64,000 nucleotides of DNA from Neobacillus driksii. GTDB taxonomy: Bacteria; Bacillota; Bacilli; Bacillales; Cytobacillaceae. The position numbers and the translations under genes were made by a program. The notes below the pieces were generated by a model. That model searched no databases. It was not told the DNA's origin and saw only the letters and a list, made by a program, of their open reading frames with translations. Location of the stretch: positions 370,932-434,931 of the forward strand of contig NZ_JACCBX010000001.1 in assembly GCF_013409995.1 (NCBI RefSeq), given 5' to 3'. This document shows positions 25,720-35,444 of the stretch, piece after piece. The first letter of the stretch is position 1. Every line of letters begins with the position of its first letter.

Positions 25720-27957
25720 ATGAAAAAAGCTATATTAGGTTTTCTTCTATTGCTGCTTTTGCTTCCGTTAGCTATTTCTCCGGAAAGTGCAAGTGCAGCA
25801 ACTGGGGGACCTATAGTATCAGTTAAACTAAACAATTATTTGGGACTACAAAAAAGTATTCAAGTTAATGTTAGTGGTAAGTACATTGTACAAGGTGATA
25901 CCAATACGAATCTCCTTACCAATCAAAATTTTACCGTTCGCATTGAGAATGGATCAATAGCATTATATAAAGATAATAGTCTTGTGAAAAATTATGGTAC
26001 TACTTTTGTTATTATTCCAGAACAATATGGTACTAGTAACTATGTTTCTATTAACGGCAGGAACTACCTAGGTGATATTCAATTTACTGTATCAGGTACT
26101 TCAATCCAAACAATGAATAAACTCCCGCTTGAAGATTATTTAAAGGGAGTGGTTCCGTATGAAATGCCTGCTGGCTGGGACGTTGATGCTCTAAAGGCTC
26201 AAACTATTGCAGCAAGAACGTATGCATTAGCTAGAATTAATAATGTCATTGATGATACCATTTCCTATCAGGTTTATGGCGGTTATATTTGGAATAGTTC
26301 TCTATATGCAAATTCCAATAATGCTGTTGAAGAAACAAATGGTCAAGTATTAAGGTATAATGGTAATTTAATTTCTGCTGTTTACTCATCAAGTAATGGC
26401 GGACATACTGAATCAAATTCAAACTATTGGGGTTCAGCATATGTACCTTATTTGCCATCTAAGCCAGATCCATACGATCCACAAATTCCTTGGACTTTGT
26501 CAGTAAATAAGCAGCAGTTTACTACGACTGGCTTAGATTTATTAAATCCAGACGCATGGTGGTCTAAGGTTTCTGAAAATCCGAATGACAAAAGTGTAAT
26601 AAATAATATAAAGAGTTATATTAATAATAATTATTACCCAAAGAACGAAATAAAAATCGCATCTGTTCCTAAACTTGAAATTTCTAATGAGAAAAATTCA
26701 AGCGGAAAAAGTACAAAAGGATCCCTAGTTGTAAACTATTTCATGAAGAATGCTGATGGGACTTACGTAAGGAATTCAGGCAGTCAGTTACCGGAAAACT
26801 ACTCCGTTACACTGGCAGGAAATACCCGCTACGAAACGAGCACAGCAATTGCTAATGAAGGATGGAGCCAATCTGATGCAGTTATCGTCGGTCGAGGAGA
26901 TATTCCTGTTGACGCCTTGACGGGTACAGTTTTAGCGAAAAAGTATAATGCTCCATTATTATTAACGACATCGACTTTTGTGCCTCAACCCGTAGTAGAT
27001 AAAATAAAATCATTAAATCCATCAAAGGTTTATGTATTAGGTGGTAATATCGCAATAACAGATGATGTTATCAAACAGATTGAAACTACAGGGGCAGTAG
27101 TTGAAAGAGTTTTCGGGGAAACAAGATATGCAACGGCTGTGAAGATTGCTGAACAGATTACGGGTTCTACAGAGCTTATTATTACTAGCGGCAGCAGTGA
27201 ATCTCCAGATGCTTTATCAATTGCTTCATATGCGGCAAAAAATCAGATTCCGATTCTAGTTACAGCAGCAAACGGATTACCTGAGGATGTTAAAGGCTAT
27301 ATTAAAAATCACCAAATAAGTAAAGCATATGTAATTGGTGGAACAGTAGCCGTTTCAGAAAACGTAGTGACCGAAATGAAAAGTCTTGGAATAAGCAACA
27401 TTGAGAGGATAGCCGGTGAAAAACGCTATGATACAAGTGTTGAGATTGCCAAGAGATTTAACTTTGATTTAAATAATGTATTTTTTGCAAACGGTGATTT
27501 ATTTATTGACGCCTTACCAGGAGCTGCATTAGCTGCCCAATATAATGCGCCGGTAATTCTTACACAGAAAGATACATTTTCAACCGCACCAAAAGCATGG
27601 GTGAAAGGCTTATCTGTGAGACCAAAGGTATACTATCTTGGTGGACCGGCTGCAATCGCCAATACTACAAGAGCGGAAATAAAAAATACCTTCCTCGGAG
27701 ATATTAAATTATTTACACTTGAAAAAGAGAATGTAGGAATTGGAACTCTCAGATCCATTCTTGGAGGAGCTTTGTTTAAAAGCTACCATATTTCAAGTGT
27801 AGCAAACAATGGAACGACGGTTACCATTAACGGAAAAGGGTATGGTCATGGTGTAGGTATGAGTCAGTATGGTGCAAAAGCAATGGCAGATGCTCCAAAC
27901 AATAAATCTTATACTGAAATCTTAGAATTTTACTACCCAGGAGCTACTTTTAAGTAA
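25720..27957 (+). CDS. SpoIID/LytB-domain protein with CWB2 triplet inserted inside the domain
   Basis: A 745-residue secreted protein. The signal peptide ends at SASAA (residue about 27). A beta-rich leader follows, then the SpoIID core with [16 protein letters not shown] near 134, [24 protein letters not shown] and [10 protein letters not shown]. Three CWB2 repeats occupy about 365-660 ([37 protein letters not shown]). The frame then returns to the conserved SpoIID end: [19 protein letters not shown] and [15 protein letters not shown] near 706, finishing EFYYPGATF. SpoIID-type domains are lytic transglycosylases or amidase enhancers; LytB (CwbA) modifies LytC activity. Its partner is probably the amidase upstream. 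Confidence 0.94.
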   Translation: MKKAILGFLLLLLLLPLAISPESASAATGGPIVSVKLNNYLGLQKSIQVNVSGKYIVQGDTNTNLLTNQNFTVRIENGSIALYKDNSLVKNYGTTFVIIPEQYGTSNYVSINGRNYLGDIQFTVSGTSIQTMNKLPLEDYLKGVVPYEMPAGWDVDALKAQTIAARTYALARINNVIDDTISYQVYGGYIWNSSLYANSNNAVEETNGQVLRYNGNLISAVYSSSNGGHTESNSNYWGSAYVPYLPSKPDPYDPQIPWTLSVNKQQFTTTGLDLLNPDAWWSKVSENPNDKSVINNIKSYINNNYYPKNEIKIASVPKLEISNEKNSSGKSTKGSLVVNYFMKNADGTYVRNSGSQLPENYSVTLAGNTRYETSTAIANEGWSQSDAVIVGRGDIPVDALTGTVLAKKYNAPLLLTTSTFVPQPVVDKIKSLNPSKVYVLGGNIAITDDVIKQIETTGAVVERVFGETRYATAVKIAEQITGSTELIITSGSSESPDALSIASYAAKNQIPILVTAANGLPEDVKGYIKNHQISKAYVIGGTVAVSENVVTEMKSLGISNIERIAGEKRYDTSVEIAKRFNFDLNNVFFANGDLFIDALPGAALAAQYNAPVILTQKDTFSTAPKAWVKGLSVRPKVYYLGGPAAIANTTRAEIKNTFLGDIKLFTLEKENVGIGTLRSILGGALFKSYHISSVANNGTTVTINGKGYGHGVGMSQYGAKAMADAPNNKSYTEILEFYYPGATFK

Positions 27958-27969
27958 ATATTTTTTGCG

Positions 27970-28005
27970 GGATACAGTGGAACATTACACTGTATCCTTT
28001 ATTTT
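27970..28005 (+). terminator. terminator of the SpoIID/LytB-like gene
   Basis: GGATACAGTG pairs with CACTGTATCC across an 8-nt loop, followed by TTTATTTT. Confidence 0.9.
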
Positions 28006-28169
28006 GAGTGATAAAGAAGTCTTAACAGTTTAAACGACTCCAAATTAAAATTTAATATCGTGTATGATTATCTTACAATATGTTCTAGTAGGAAATACTG
28101 TCGGATGGCGACAAAATTCGATATAATGAAAAATAGGCTAAATTGTAATTTTGAAGGGAAGACATACTT

Positions 28170-29447
28170 GTGATAAATAAAATTTGTGTGATAGGTCTAG
28201 GCTATATTGGTCTTCCGACTGCAGTCATGTTTGCGAACTATGGTAAACAAGTCCACGGTGTGGATACAAATGAGGAGATCGTCAATAAAATAAATCAAAA
28301 GCAACTGCATATAGAAGAAAAAGGACTTAAAGAAAAATTAATAAAAGCAATTGACCAAAGGCAATTAACGGTTTCTAGTCAGCCAGAACATGCAGATGTC
28401 TTTATTATTGCTGTTCCTTCACCGATTAAGGGTGATAAAACTGCAAATTTAAGTTATGTAGAAAAGGCTACGGAATCTATCGCTCCGTATCTGCAAAAGG
28501 GTAATTTGGTTATCCTAGAATCAACTGTACCTCCCCTAACGGTAGAAAAAGTCATGCTGCCAATTCTAAAGCAAACAAATTTAGAAATTGGAACTGAACT
28601 TTTTGTAGCACACTCACCAGAAAGGGTTATTCCGGGAAAAGTTTTTGAGGAATTGATAAATAATGATAGAATAATTGGTGGGATTAATGACAAATCTTCG
28701 GAATTAGCGGTTGAATTATACCGAACCTTTGTTGTTGGCGATATTCATATTACGGATGCAAAAACGGCAGAGTTGGTAAAGGTAATTGAAAATACCTACC
28801 GCGATGTAAATATCGCATTTGCTAATGAACTTGCCAGAATTTGTGATAATCTTAACATTAATGTTTGGGAGGCCATTAAGCTTGCCAACCACCATCCGAG
28901 AGTAAACATTCATAGCCCAGGACCTGGAGTCGGTGGTCACTGTATAGCTGTAGATCCATGGTTTTTAGTTGAGCTCCAGCCAGAAACGGCGAGAATGATT
29001 GGACTAGCTAGGAATATTAATGATTCCATGCCGCTTTATACAACCAATAGAGTAACATCCATATTAAATCAAAAATCCATCCATCATGGAAAAGTAGCTT
29101 TACTTGGGTTATCCTATAAAGCAGACATCGATGACACTAGGGAAAGCCCTTCACTAGATGTTATCAGAGCGCTGGAAGAACAAAAAGTAGAATACAGTGT
29201 ATTCGACCCGCATATTAAAGAACAAATATTTATTAAGCAGGCTGCTACGATTGAAGAAGCAGTAGAACATGCGGATTTGATTCTAATTATGACGAACCAT
29301 CTAGAATTTAAAAAGTTGAACCCAGAGAGCCTTAAGGATAAAATGAGAACGAAAATAATTTATGATACAAAAAAGTGTATCGATGAAGATAAATGGAATC
29401 AGGCAGGATTTGAGGTGCACGTATTGGGTGATTCAAGCTCAAATTAA
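28170..29447 (+). CDS. wecC: nucleotide-sugar dehydrogenase, UDP-N-acetyl-D-mannosamine dehydrogenase type
   Basis: A 425-residue cytosolic UDP-sugar 6-dehydrogenase, probably oxidising UDP-ManNAc to UDP-ManNAcA. Features in order: NAD-binding GLGYIGLPTAVMFA, VAHSPERVIPGK near residue 150, central domain VKVIENTYRDVNIAFANELA, catalytic Cys in GPGVGGHCIAVDPWF, and C-terminal GLSYKADIDDTRESPSLDVI. The VGGHCIAVDPWF form favours WecC-like over UDP-glucose dehydrogenase. It starts at GTG 28170 behind GAAGGGAAG. Together with MnaA and the TagA-like enzymes it points to a ManNAcA-containing wall polymer. Confidence 0.9.
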   Translation: MINKICVIGLGYIGLPTAVMFANYGKQVHGVDTNEEIVNKINQKQLHIEEKGLKEKLIKAIDQRQLTVSSQPEHADVFIIAVPSPIKGDKTANLSYVEKATESIAPYLQKGNLVILESTVPPLTVEKVMLPILKQTNLEIGTELFVAHSPERVIPGKVFEELINNDRIIGGINDKSSELAVELYRTFVVGDIHITDAKTAELVKVIENTYRDVNIAFANELARICDNLNINVWEAIKLANHHPRVNIHSPGPGVGGHCIAVDPWFLVELQPETARMIGLARNINDSMPLYTTNRVTSILNQKSIHHGKVALLGLSYKADIDDTRESPSLDVIRALEEQKVEYSVFDPHIKEQIFIKQAATIEEAVEHADLILIMTNHLEFKKLNPESLKDKMRTKIIYDTKKCIDEDKWNQAGFEVHVLGDSSSN

Positions 29448-29479
29448 AACACTGCTTCCCAATTAGATAGGTGGATATC

Positions 29480-30187
29480 ATGAAAGAAAATCTCCTAGGC
29501 GTAAATGTTAGTAATGAAACATATGAACAAATAACACAGAAACTATTAGACAGGATCCGTCATAATCAAAAGTCATTTATTGTTGCGATTAATCCTGAGA
29601 AGATTATGAAGGCCCAAAATGACGCTCAATTAATGGAACTCCTAAATAAAGCCGATTTTCAAATCCCTGATGGAGTAGGTATACTCTTAGCTTCAAAATT
29701 AAGGGGAGGCAAAATTCGTCAAAGGGTAACCGGTATTGATCTAATGATGCATCTTTGCAAGGCTTTTGCGAAGAATAATAAATCCATATTTCTCTATGGC
29801 GGCCAGCCCGGTGTTGCGGAAAAGGCGTGTGAGTGCCTCAAAATTCTCTATCCAGGTATTAATATTACAGGCGTCTTAAATGGCTATGAAAAGGATGAAC
29901 AGATAGTTAGAAGTACCATTAATCGTGCAAATCCTGATATTGTATTTGTTGCGCTTGGCAGTCCCGTGCAGGAATACTGGATCGTAAATAATATGAATCA
30001 TCTCTCGGCTCAGGTGTTCCAGGGAGTGGGAGGTTCGTTTGATGTTATCTCCGGGCGTGTTAAGCGGGCACCTTCGATTTTTAGAAGGTTTGGTCTGGAA
30101 TGGCTGTACCGCCTTTTAAAAGAACCAGTTCGGTGGAAGCGCCAAACCATTCTTCCTAAATTCTTAATAAAGGCACTGAAGGAATAA
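29480..30187 (+). CDS. tagA: WecG/TagA/CpsF family glycosyltransferase (copy 1)
   Basis: A 235-residue peripheral membrane glycosyltransferase (GT26). ATG 29480 is preferred to GTG 29471 because AGGTGG lies 5 nt upstream. Motifs: AINPEKIMKAQ, IPDGVGILLASK, RVTGIDLM, FLYGGQPGVAEKA, FVALGSPVQEYW and GVGGSFDVISGRVKRAP. Family members add ManNAc or ManNAcA to undecaprenyl-PP-GlcNAc, the second step of linkage-unit assembly. The Asp in IPDG is likely catalytic. It is followed 4 bp later by a flippase gene. Confidence 0.92.
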   Translation: MKENLLGVNVSNETYEQITQKLLDRIRHNQKSFIVAINPEKIMKAQNDAQLMELLNKADFQIPDGVGILLASKLRGGKIRQRVTGIDLMMHLCKAFAKNNKSIFLYGGQPGVAEKACECLKILYPGINITGVLNGYEKDEQIVRSTINRANPDIVFVALGSPVQEYWIVNNMNHLSAQVFQGVGGSFDVISGRVKRAPSIFRRFGLEWLYRLLKEPVRWKRQTILPKFLIKALKE

Positions 30188-30191
30188 TGCT

Positions 30192-31706
30192 ATGTCTAAA
30201 TTAAAAATCTCAGTAATTTTACTTCTACTATCTACACTGGTTTTAAAATTTTCTAGTATGATTCGGGATTTGGTCATTTCCGGACTTTATGGAGATTCCT
30301 ATATGGCTGATGCTTATTTTGCATCAATGACCATTCCGAATACGATTATCCTTTTTTTGTTAACCGGATTGAAGGATGCTTTTCTTCCTAGTTTTTATAA
30401 ATTTGATGTCCAGGGAAAAGGGATCTCGCATCAGACCAATATCATAAAAAGTACGTTTCTTTTCTCGATTGCCATTGCACTTATAGGGACAATTTTGTCC
30501 CCTTTTTTAGTTGACTGGCTTTATCCTGGTTTTAGTAACTATGAATTTGGGACGAGTATAGCCCAATGGACCATTGCGTTATATTTCCTTTCTGTCGTAT
30601 TTGTCGGGGTTAATGCAATCTATGAAGGCTATTTTGATGCTAAGAAAAAGTTCTCTATTTCTACCTTTTCTCAAACCATTGTTGTACTCGTCACCGTTTT
30701 ATTTGCGCTTTTATTCCATCGGTCATGGGGGATTTATTCAGTACCAATTGGCTATCTTGTAGGAACCGTACTATCATTTATCCTAAAGTTTTTAGTGATT
30801 TCCCCAAAAAAATTTCTCATATGGGGTCAAAAAATCGACTGGATAGAAGTAAAGGAATTTTATCTGATTTTCCTGCCTGTGGGTATCACTATTGCGGTCG
30901 GACAGATTAATCTGTCTGTTAACATGCTCTTTGCTGCAGGGATGGGGGAAGGTGTCGTTTCGAATTTAAACTATGCATTCCGGCTCATAAGTATCCCACA
31001 AGCGATTTTTGGGGTTACCATTGCTACGATTATCTTTCCAATTCTGGCACAGGCAAAATCAGAAGCCAATCACGATTTATTCAAACGCGGGATTGAACGC
31101 GGTTTATCTGTTATGCTTTTATTACTAGCACCGACTATTTCCGGAATGATCTTTCTAATAGAGCCTATCATCCGTATCGTATACGAACGTGGAGCATTTA
31201 CTGAGAGTGCAACCATGCTTACCTCGGAGTATGCACTTTTTTATATGGGGTCGGTTTTCTTTTATAGTATTCAGGCTGTAATAGCAAAAGGCTTTTATAC
31301 ATTAGAAAAGGGCCACTATATAATGAGGATTGGACTTTTATCAATTGTAATTAATATTCTCTCAAACTATTTTTTAGCGCATGTTATGGGCCCGCAAGGA
31401 TTAGCCTTGTCTGCATCCATTGTAGGGTTTATTTATTCAACTCTTACATTTACAACACTCTATAAGATATCTGGTGGATTTGATTTAAAATATCTATTAA
31501 AAGAAGTCGGGAAAATTGGCTTTGCAACCCTCACTATGGTGCTAATTTTAATAGGAATCAAACACTATTTTGGACTCTCTGAGTGGGGAGATATTCCTAA
31601 TATTTTGATTAACACGTTTATTGGCGGGCTTATTTTTGTAAGCGTCCTAGTTGTATTAAAATCTTCTACCTTTTTTGATACCATTTCTTTTAAGAGAAGG
31701 AGATAA
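30192..31706 (+). CDS. MurJ/MviN-type lipid-linked oligosaccharide flippase
   Basis: A 504-residue polytopic protein of the MOP superfamily with about 14 hydrophobic helices. The start LVLKFSSMIRDLVISGLYGDSYMADAYFASMTIPN and the internal FRLISIPQAIFGVTIATIIFP are typical of MurJ/MviN-like proteins. It begins 4 bp after the TagA-like gene, so the two are translationally close. Presumably it moves an undecaprenyl-linked precursor across the membrane. As it is embedded in a glycan locus, a wall-polymer intermediate is as likely as lipid II. Confidence 0.88.
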   Translation: MSKLKISVILLLLSTLVLKFSSMIRDLVISGLYGDSYMADAYFASMTIPNTIILFLLTGLKDAFLPSFYKFDVQGKGISHQTNIIKSTFLFSIAIALIGTILSPFLVDWLYPGFSNYEFGTSIAQWTIALYFLSVVFVGVNAIYEGYFDAKKKFSISTFSQTIVVLVTVLFALLFHRSWGIYSVPIGYLVGTVLSFILKFLVISPKKFLIWGQKIDWIEVKEFYLIFLPVGITIAVGQINLSVNMLFAAGMGEGVVSNLNYAFRLISIPQAIFGVTIATIIFPILAQAKSEANHDLFKRGIERGLSVMLLLLAPTISGMIFLIEPIIRIVYERGAFTESATMLTSEYALFYMGSVFFYSIQAVIAKGFYTLEKGHYIMRIGLLSIVINILSNYFLAHVMGPQGLALSASIVGFIYSTLTFTTLYKISGGFDLKYLLKEVGKIGFATLTMVLILIGIKHYFGLSEWGDIPNILINTFIGGLIFVSVLVVLKSSTFFDTISFKRRR

Positions 31707-31731
31707 TACGTTAACCTATCGACCTATGATG

Positions 31732-31762
31732 GAGGCAAGTTAATTTACTTGTCTCTGCTTTT
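31732..31762 (+). terminator. hairpin after the MurJ-like gene
   Basis: GAGGCAAGT pairs with ACTTGTCTC (one G-T pair) across TAATTT, then a weak T-rich tail. Partial read-through to the next glycosyltransferase is likely. Confidence 0.6.
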
Positions 31763-31798
31763 AATGAAGCAAATATATTAAAAATAGGGTGACTGATA

Positions 31799-32893
31799 TT
31801 GAAAGAAAAACGTGTGTTGGTAATAAGTAATATGTATCCAAGTGAAAATTCCCCTACCTTTGGAATTTTTGTGAAGAATCAAGTAGAGGCGTTAATGAAA
31901 GAGGGAATTCAGGTTGATGTACTTGCGATTACAAATACAAGTACTAAAAAGCAGGCAGTTATTAGTAAATATCTAATATGGTTCCTTAAAGGGCTGCTCT
32001 TTCTATTTAAGGGGTATCAGTACCAAACTGTTCATGCTCATTATGTTTTCCCATCAGGATTAATAGGATTAATCTACAAGTTTGTATGGAAGTCCAAATT
32101 AGTTGTTACTGCGCATGGCGGGGATTTAGATAAAATGGCCAAAAAGAACCAACTCATTCAAAGGATTACCACGATGATTCTACATAAGGCAGATTCTGTT
32201 ATTGCAGTTGGGCAGAGGTTATATCAAGAGATACAGGATAACTATCAAGTAGAACCCAAAAAGCTGTTGCTTCTATCAATGGGAGTGAATCGTACACTCT
32301 TTAGAAACATAGCTGTTAAAGAAACGATGAAGACAAAATTAGAACTTAATAAAAATAACCCTGTGATCCTTTTCGTCGGAAATATTACCCGTGATAAGGG
32401 GTTAATCGAGCTAATACAAGCATTTTCTAATGTAAAAAAACAAATTTTTCAGGCTGAACTACATATCATTGGTTCTGCAAAGAATAAACCTTTTGTAGAG
32501 GAACTTACTACCATTATTAAAAAAGATTCTTTGGAAGGCATTATTTTTCACGAACCCAAGCCACAGTATGAAGTAGCGGAGTGGATGAATGCAGCAGATG
32601 TTTTTGTACTGCCATCTTATATTGAGGGATTTGGATTGGTAGCACTAGAAGCAATGGCTTGCGGTACGCCAGTAGTGGCAAGTAATGTAGGAGGACTCTC
32701 TTACTTACTAAATAACAGCAGCGGAGTTCTGGTGCCGCCAGCGGACAGCAGTGCCCTTTCAGAGGGTATTAATCGCGTTCTGACAAATAAGGCAGTAAGA
32801 GAGGTACTCATTCAAAATGGTTACAAAAGGGCAGAAGAGCACGATCAAATTGCCATCATAAACAAACTTAAAGAAATTTACCGAATGAATTAA
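31799..32893 (+). CDS. glycosyltransferase family 4 (GT-B fold)
   Basis: A 364-residue cytosolic transferase. The N-terminal acceptor domain opens with RVLVISNMYPSENSPTFGIFVKNQ and includes VTAHGGDLDK. The C-terminal donor domain carries GNITRDKGLIELIQAF and the retaining GT4 signature PSYIEGFGLVALEAMACGTPVVASNVGGL with the Glu-x7-Glu pattern. It starts at TTG behind AGGGTGA. It ends at a bidirectional terminator facing the reverse-strand polymer operon. Sugar specificity cannot be predicted. Confidence 0.9.
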   Translation: MKEKRVLVISNMYPSENSPTFGIFVKNQVEALMKEGIQVDVLAITNTSTKKQAVISKYLIWFLKGLLFLFKGYQYQTVHAHYVFPSGLIGLIYKFVWKSKLVVTAHGGDLDKMAKKNQLIQRITTMILHKADSVIAVGQRLYQEIQDNYQVEPKKLLLLSMGVNRTLFRNIAVKETMKTKLELNKNNPVILFVGNITRDKGLIELIQAFSNVKKQIFQAELHIIGSAKNKPFVEELTTIIKKDSLEGIIFHEPKPQYEVAEWMNAADVFVLPSYIEGFGLVALEAMACGTPVVASNVGGLSYLLNNSSGVLVPPADSSALSEGINRVLTNKAVREVLIQNGYKRAEEHDQIAIINKLKEIYRMN

Positions 32894-32896
32894 AAC

Positions 32897-32940
32897 AAGC
32901 GAAAAGATTACTCTTACCTAAGAGTTCTTTTCGCTTTTTA
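32897..32940. terminator. bidirectional terminator between convergent glycan genes
   Basis: A long, slightly imperfect stem (AAGCGAAAAGA with TCTTTTCGCTT, and an inner TACTCTTA/TAAGAGT helix) has T- and A-rich flanks and sits between the GT4 and flippase genes. Confidence 0.88.
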
Positions 32941-32944
32941 TATA

Positions 32945-34381
32945 CTAGGGCCTTGAACGCCTGCGTTTAATCTCGTTCATTATTAATCCATCTTTAAATA
33001 ATATTTCGAACAAAATAACGAATGTTAAATAAACAAAGATTCCTGTTGCTACTTGTAAAAGAGTGGTCATTATCGTTGAGCCGAGTAAACCGCCAATATA
33101 CCTGACCACAAGGTACATGATGCCTCCAGAAATGAGATAATAAAAGGTTTTAGGCATAACTTGTATAATCTTAATATCTTTCCTGATAAAGAATAATTGG
33201 GCGACGGTAACGGCTATTTCTGCAGCTAATGTGCCTATTGCGGCTCCTATTGCCCCGTAAGGTTTAATAAGAATAATATTTACGATTAAGTTAACAATGG
33301 CTCCGATATATAAGGTGCTAGTATATTGCTTCATTTTTCCTAATGGCACTAAATATTGTGTACCAAAGACACCGCTCCAAGCCATTAGAAATATTGCAGG
33401 GCTTAATATAACTAATACATTGGCACTTAAACTAAAATCCTCACCCATATACCACGGAACAAATTCCATTGCGACACCAGCTAAACCGAACATTATCGGA
33501 ATGGCTAACAATGTCGTAAACTCCAATGATTTTCTTATATATTCATTTGCTTTGTCCAGGTCGCCTTTACCAAACGTATTCGCCATACGAGGGAGCATAA
33601 CGATACCTAATGAAGTAACAATTGCTAATGCAATTTTTAGGATTTTATCTGCATAGTCATAAATTCCGACTTCACTGGTAGTTGAAAAATACCCCAGCAT
33701 CGTTTTATTTAAAACAAAATAAACTTGTGTTGCGATTTGTGGCAAAAAGTAAACAACCGTTGGTTTAAAATGAGTAAAGACAGAATGAAAAGAAATGGAT
33801 ACTCGGGCCACATGAGGTTTCACGTAATACCAAAGGACAATGGATCCTAGTAATAGGGAAAGCCCCATAATAATGGTGTAAAGCGTTAAGTCATTCGGGT
33901 CTTTTACAAATATAAAGATTGCGATTAGGCTCAATACCTTAAAAAAGATATTTCTAGTAACAATCTTTTTAAAATCTTCCAAACCGCTAAAGAACCAAGA
34001 GCAGTCCAAAACCGTTGCCAGAAGTGCAATACCTTGCAGTAAGGCGATTAATTTATACTCTTGAAAAAAGTAAAATACAAAAACGAAATACAATGAGAGA
34101 GAGATAAACGAAAAAAATAATTGCAGAAGAAAAATGCTAAAAAAAGTTCTGCTTAATTCCTCTTTATTATCTCTGGCGATTGCAACCATCTTATTACCAT
34201 AGGTTCCGATGCCGAGCATTGCGAGTAACATAAAGTATTGCACAATGGAATTTGTATAGGCGTAAATTCCAACACCTTCTGGTTTAAGAACCCTTGAGAT
34301 GTAAGGGACAGTTATTAATGGCAGCGCCATATTTAACACTTGATATGCCAGGTTATATAAATAATTTTTTTTAATACTCAA
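32945..34381 (-). CDS. Wzx-type polysaccharide flippase
   Basis: A 478-residue membrane protein with 12-14 hydrophobic helices, of the polysaccharide synthase (PST/Wzx) branch of the MOP superfamily. The start YLYNLAYQVLNMALPLITVPYISRVLKPEGVGIYAY is diagnostic, followed by GIGTYGNKMVA. The basic tail EIKRRRSRP faces the cytosol. It is the last gene of a reverse-strand unit (GT4, polymerase, GT4, GT2, flippase) and should export undecaprenyl-PP-linked repeat units for Wzy polymerisation. Confidence 0.92.
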   Translation of the reverse strand: MSIKKNYLYNLAYQVLNMALPLITVPYISRVLKPEGVGIYAYTNSIVQYFMLLAMLGIGTYGNKMVAIARDNKEELSRTFFSIFLLQLFFSFISLSLYFVFVFYFFQEYKLIALLQGIALLATVLDCSWFFSGLEDFKKIVTRNIFFKVLSLIAIFIFVKDPNDLTLYTIIMGLSLLLGSIVLWYYVKPHVARVSISFHSVFTHFKPTVVYFLPQIATQVYFVLNKTMLGYFSTTSEVGIYDYADKILKIALAIVTSLGIVMLPRMANTFGKGDLDKANEYIRKSLEFTTLLAIPIMFGLAGVAMEFVPWYMGEDFSLSANVLVILSPAIFLMAWSGVFGTQYLVPLGKMKQYTSTLYIGAIVNLIVNIILIKPYGAIGAAIGTLAAEIAVTVAQLFFIRKDIKIIQVMPKTFYYLISGGIMYLVVRYIGGLLGSTIMTTLLQVATGIFVYLTFVILFEILFKDGLIMNEIKRRRSRP

Positions 34382-34429
34382 GGATGATCACCTATTAGAA
34401 CAGCATCTACTGTAAGATTATTTTCGTTA

Positions 34430-35383
34430 TTAACGATTCTTCATTTGTTTTGTTACTATTTTATACTTAAGTAGTTCATTAAACTTTCGAATATGATACT
34501 TTGAAAGCAAAAGACTTTTTACTAATTTCGATATTCCTTTAAGAAATTGACCTTCTTTCATTTGGCCAATGCTTTCATGGAAAATATCTTCAGCAATACT
34601 ATACTTTTGCTTTTGACCATTTTTCATTTGCCCTTGTACATGATTTATTTGATCGTTTACATAGGAATAATCATCTAATTTATTTTTCTTATATAGCTGG
34701 ATTAACTTTCGTGAAATAATAAACTGCTCAAAATTATTACTCTTAGAAATACCTGTGCTTCTCATTCTATACAACAATAAGTTTTCGTTTAATTTTCCAA
34801 TTTTGAATCCATTTGAAAGTGCTCGAAGCGAAAAATCGTAATCTTCACTATATGGGATGTCCCTATACCCTTTGAGAGAGGTAAATACTTCTCTTTTTAC
34901 GAACCATGTAGGATGTAGAGAGATATTCCAAATTCCCATTACCTTTTTTATTTCTTCTGGGCTAAAGTTATTATTATCCCATTCGTAAAGCTTCTTGTCA
35001 TTCTCATCAATGACAATCATGCCGGAAAAAACGAAATCTAGTTTGTTATTTTCTAGATAATTTTTTTCCTTACTGATTCTCTCCGGATCTGAGATATCAT
35101 CCGCATCCATCCGGGCAATATATTTTCCGTGGCAGTGTTCTAAAGCAGTATTTAGGCTTTTAACTAACCCCATATTTTTCTTATTGAGAATTATTTTTAC
35201 TCGGTTATCTTTTTTTTCATACTCATACAATATTGACCCTAATTCCTCATTTTCCGGTTTGTCCAAAACGATGATGAATTCAATATTACGATAGGTTTGA
35301 TTCAAAATTGAATCAATACTTTTCTTCAACCAATCAGGTTCTTCATTATAGGTACTCATGATTACTGATACTAAATCTCCCAT
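34430..35383 (-). CDS. glycosyltransferase family 2
   Basis: A 317-residue GT-A fold transferase. The start at 35383 is chosen because GGAGGG precedes it; a longer frame to 35455 would overlap the gene upstream. Residues 1-110 show VSVIMSTYNEEPDWLKKSIDSIL, NLGLVKSLNTALE-like spacing (KKNMGLVKSLNTALEHC) and the metal-binding ARMDADDIS. FSGMIVIDEND, LHPTWFVKREVF and YSEDYDFSLRA follow. The C-terminal 90 residues are basic and helical and may contact the membrane. It should add one sugar to the lipid-linked repeat unit of the polymer exported by the adjacent flippase. Confidence 0.9.
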   Translation of the reverse strand: MGDLVSVIMSTYNEEPDWLKKSIDSILNQTYRNIEFIIVLDKPENEELGSILYEYEKKDNRVKIILNKKNMGLVKSLNTALEHCHGKYIARMDADDISDPERISKEKNYLENNKLDFVFSGMIVIDENDKKLYEWDNNNFSPEEIKKVMGIWNISLHPTWFVKREVFTSLKGYRDIPYSEDYDFSLRALSNGFKIGKLNENLLLYRMRSTGISKSNNFEQFIISRKLIQLYKKNKLDDYSYVNDQINHVQGQMKNGQKQKYSIAEDIFHESIGQMKEGQFLKGISKLVKSLLLSKYHIRKFNELLKYKIVTKQMKNR

Positions 35384-35444
35384 GTAACCCCTCCTTATAA
35401 ATAATGAATGAATATCCCTTAATAGGGTGTGACATTCTGGAAAC

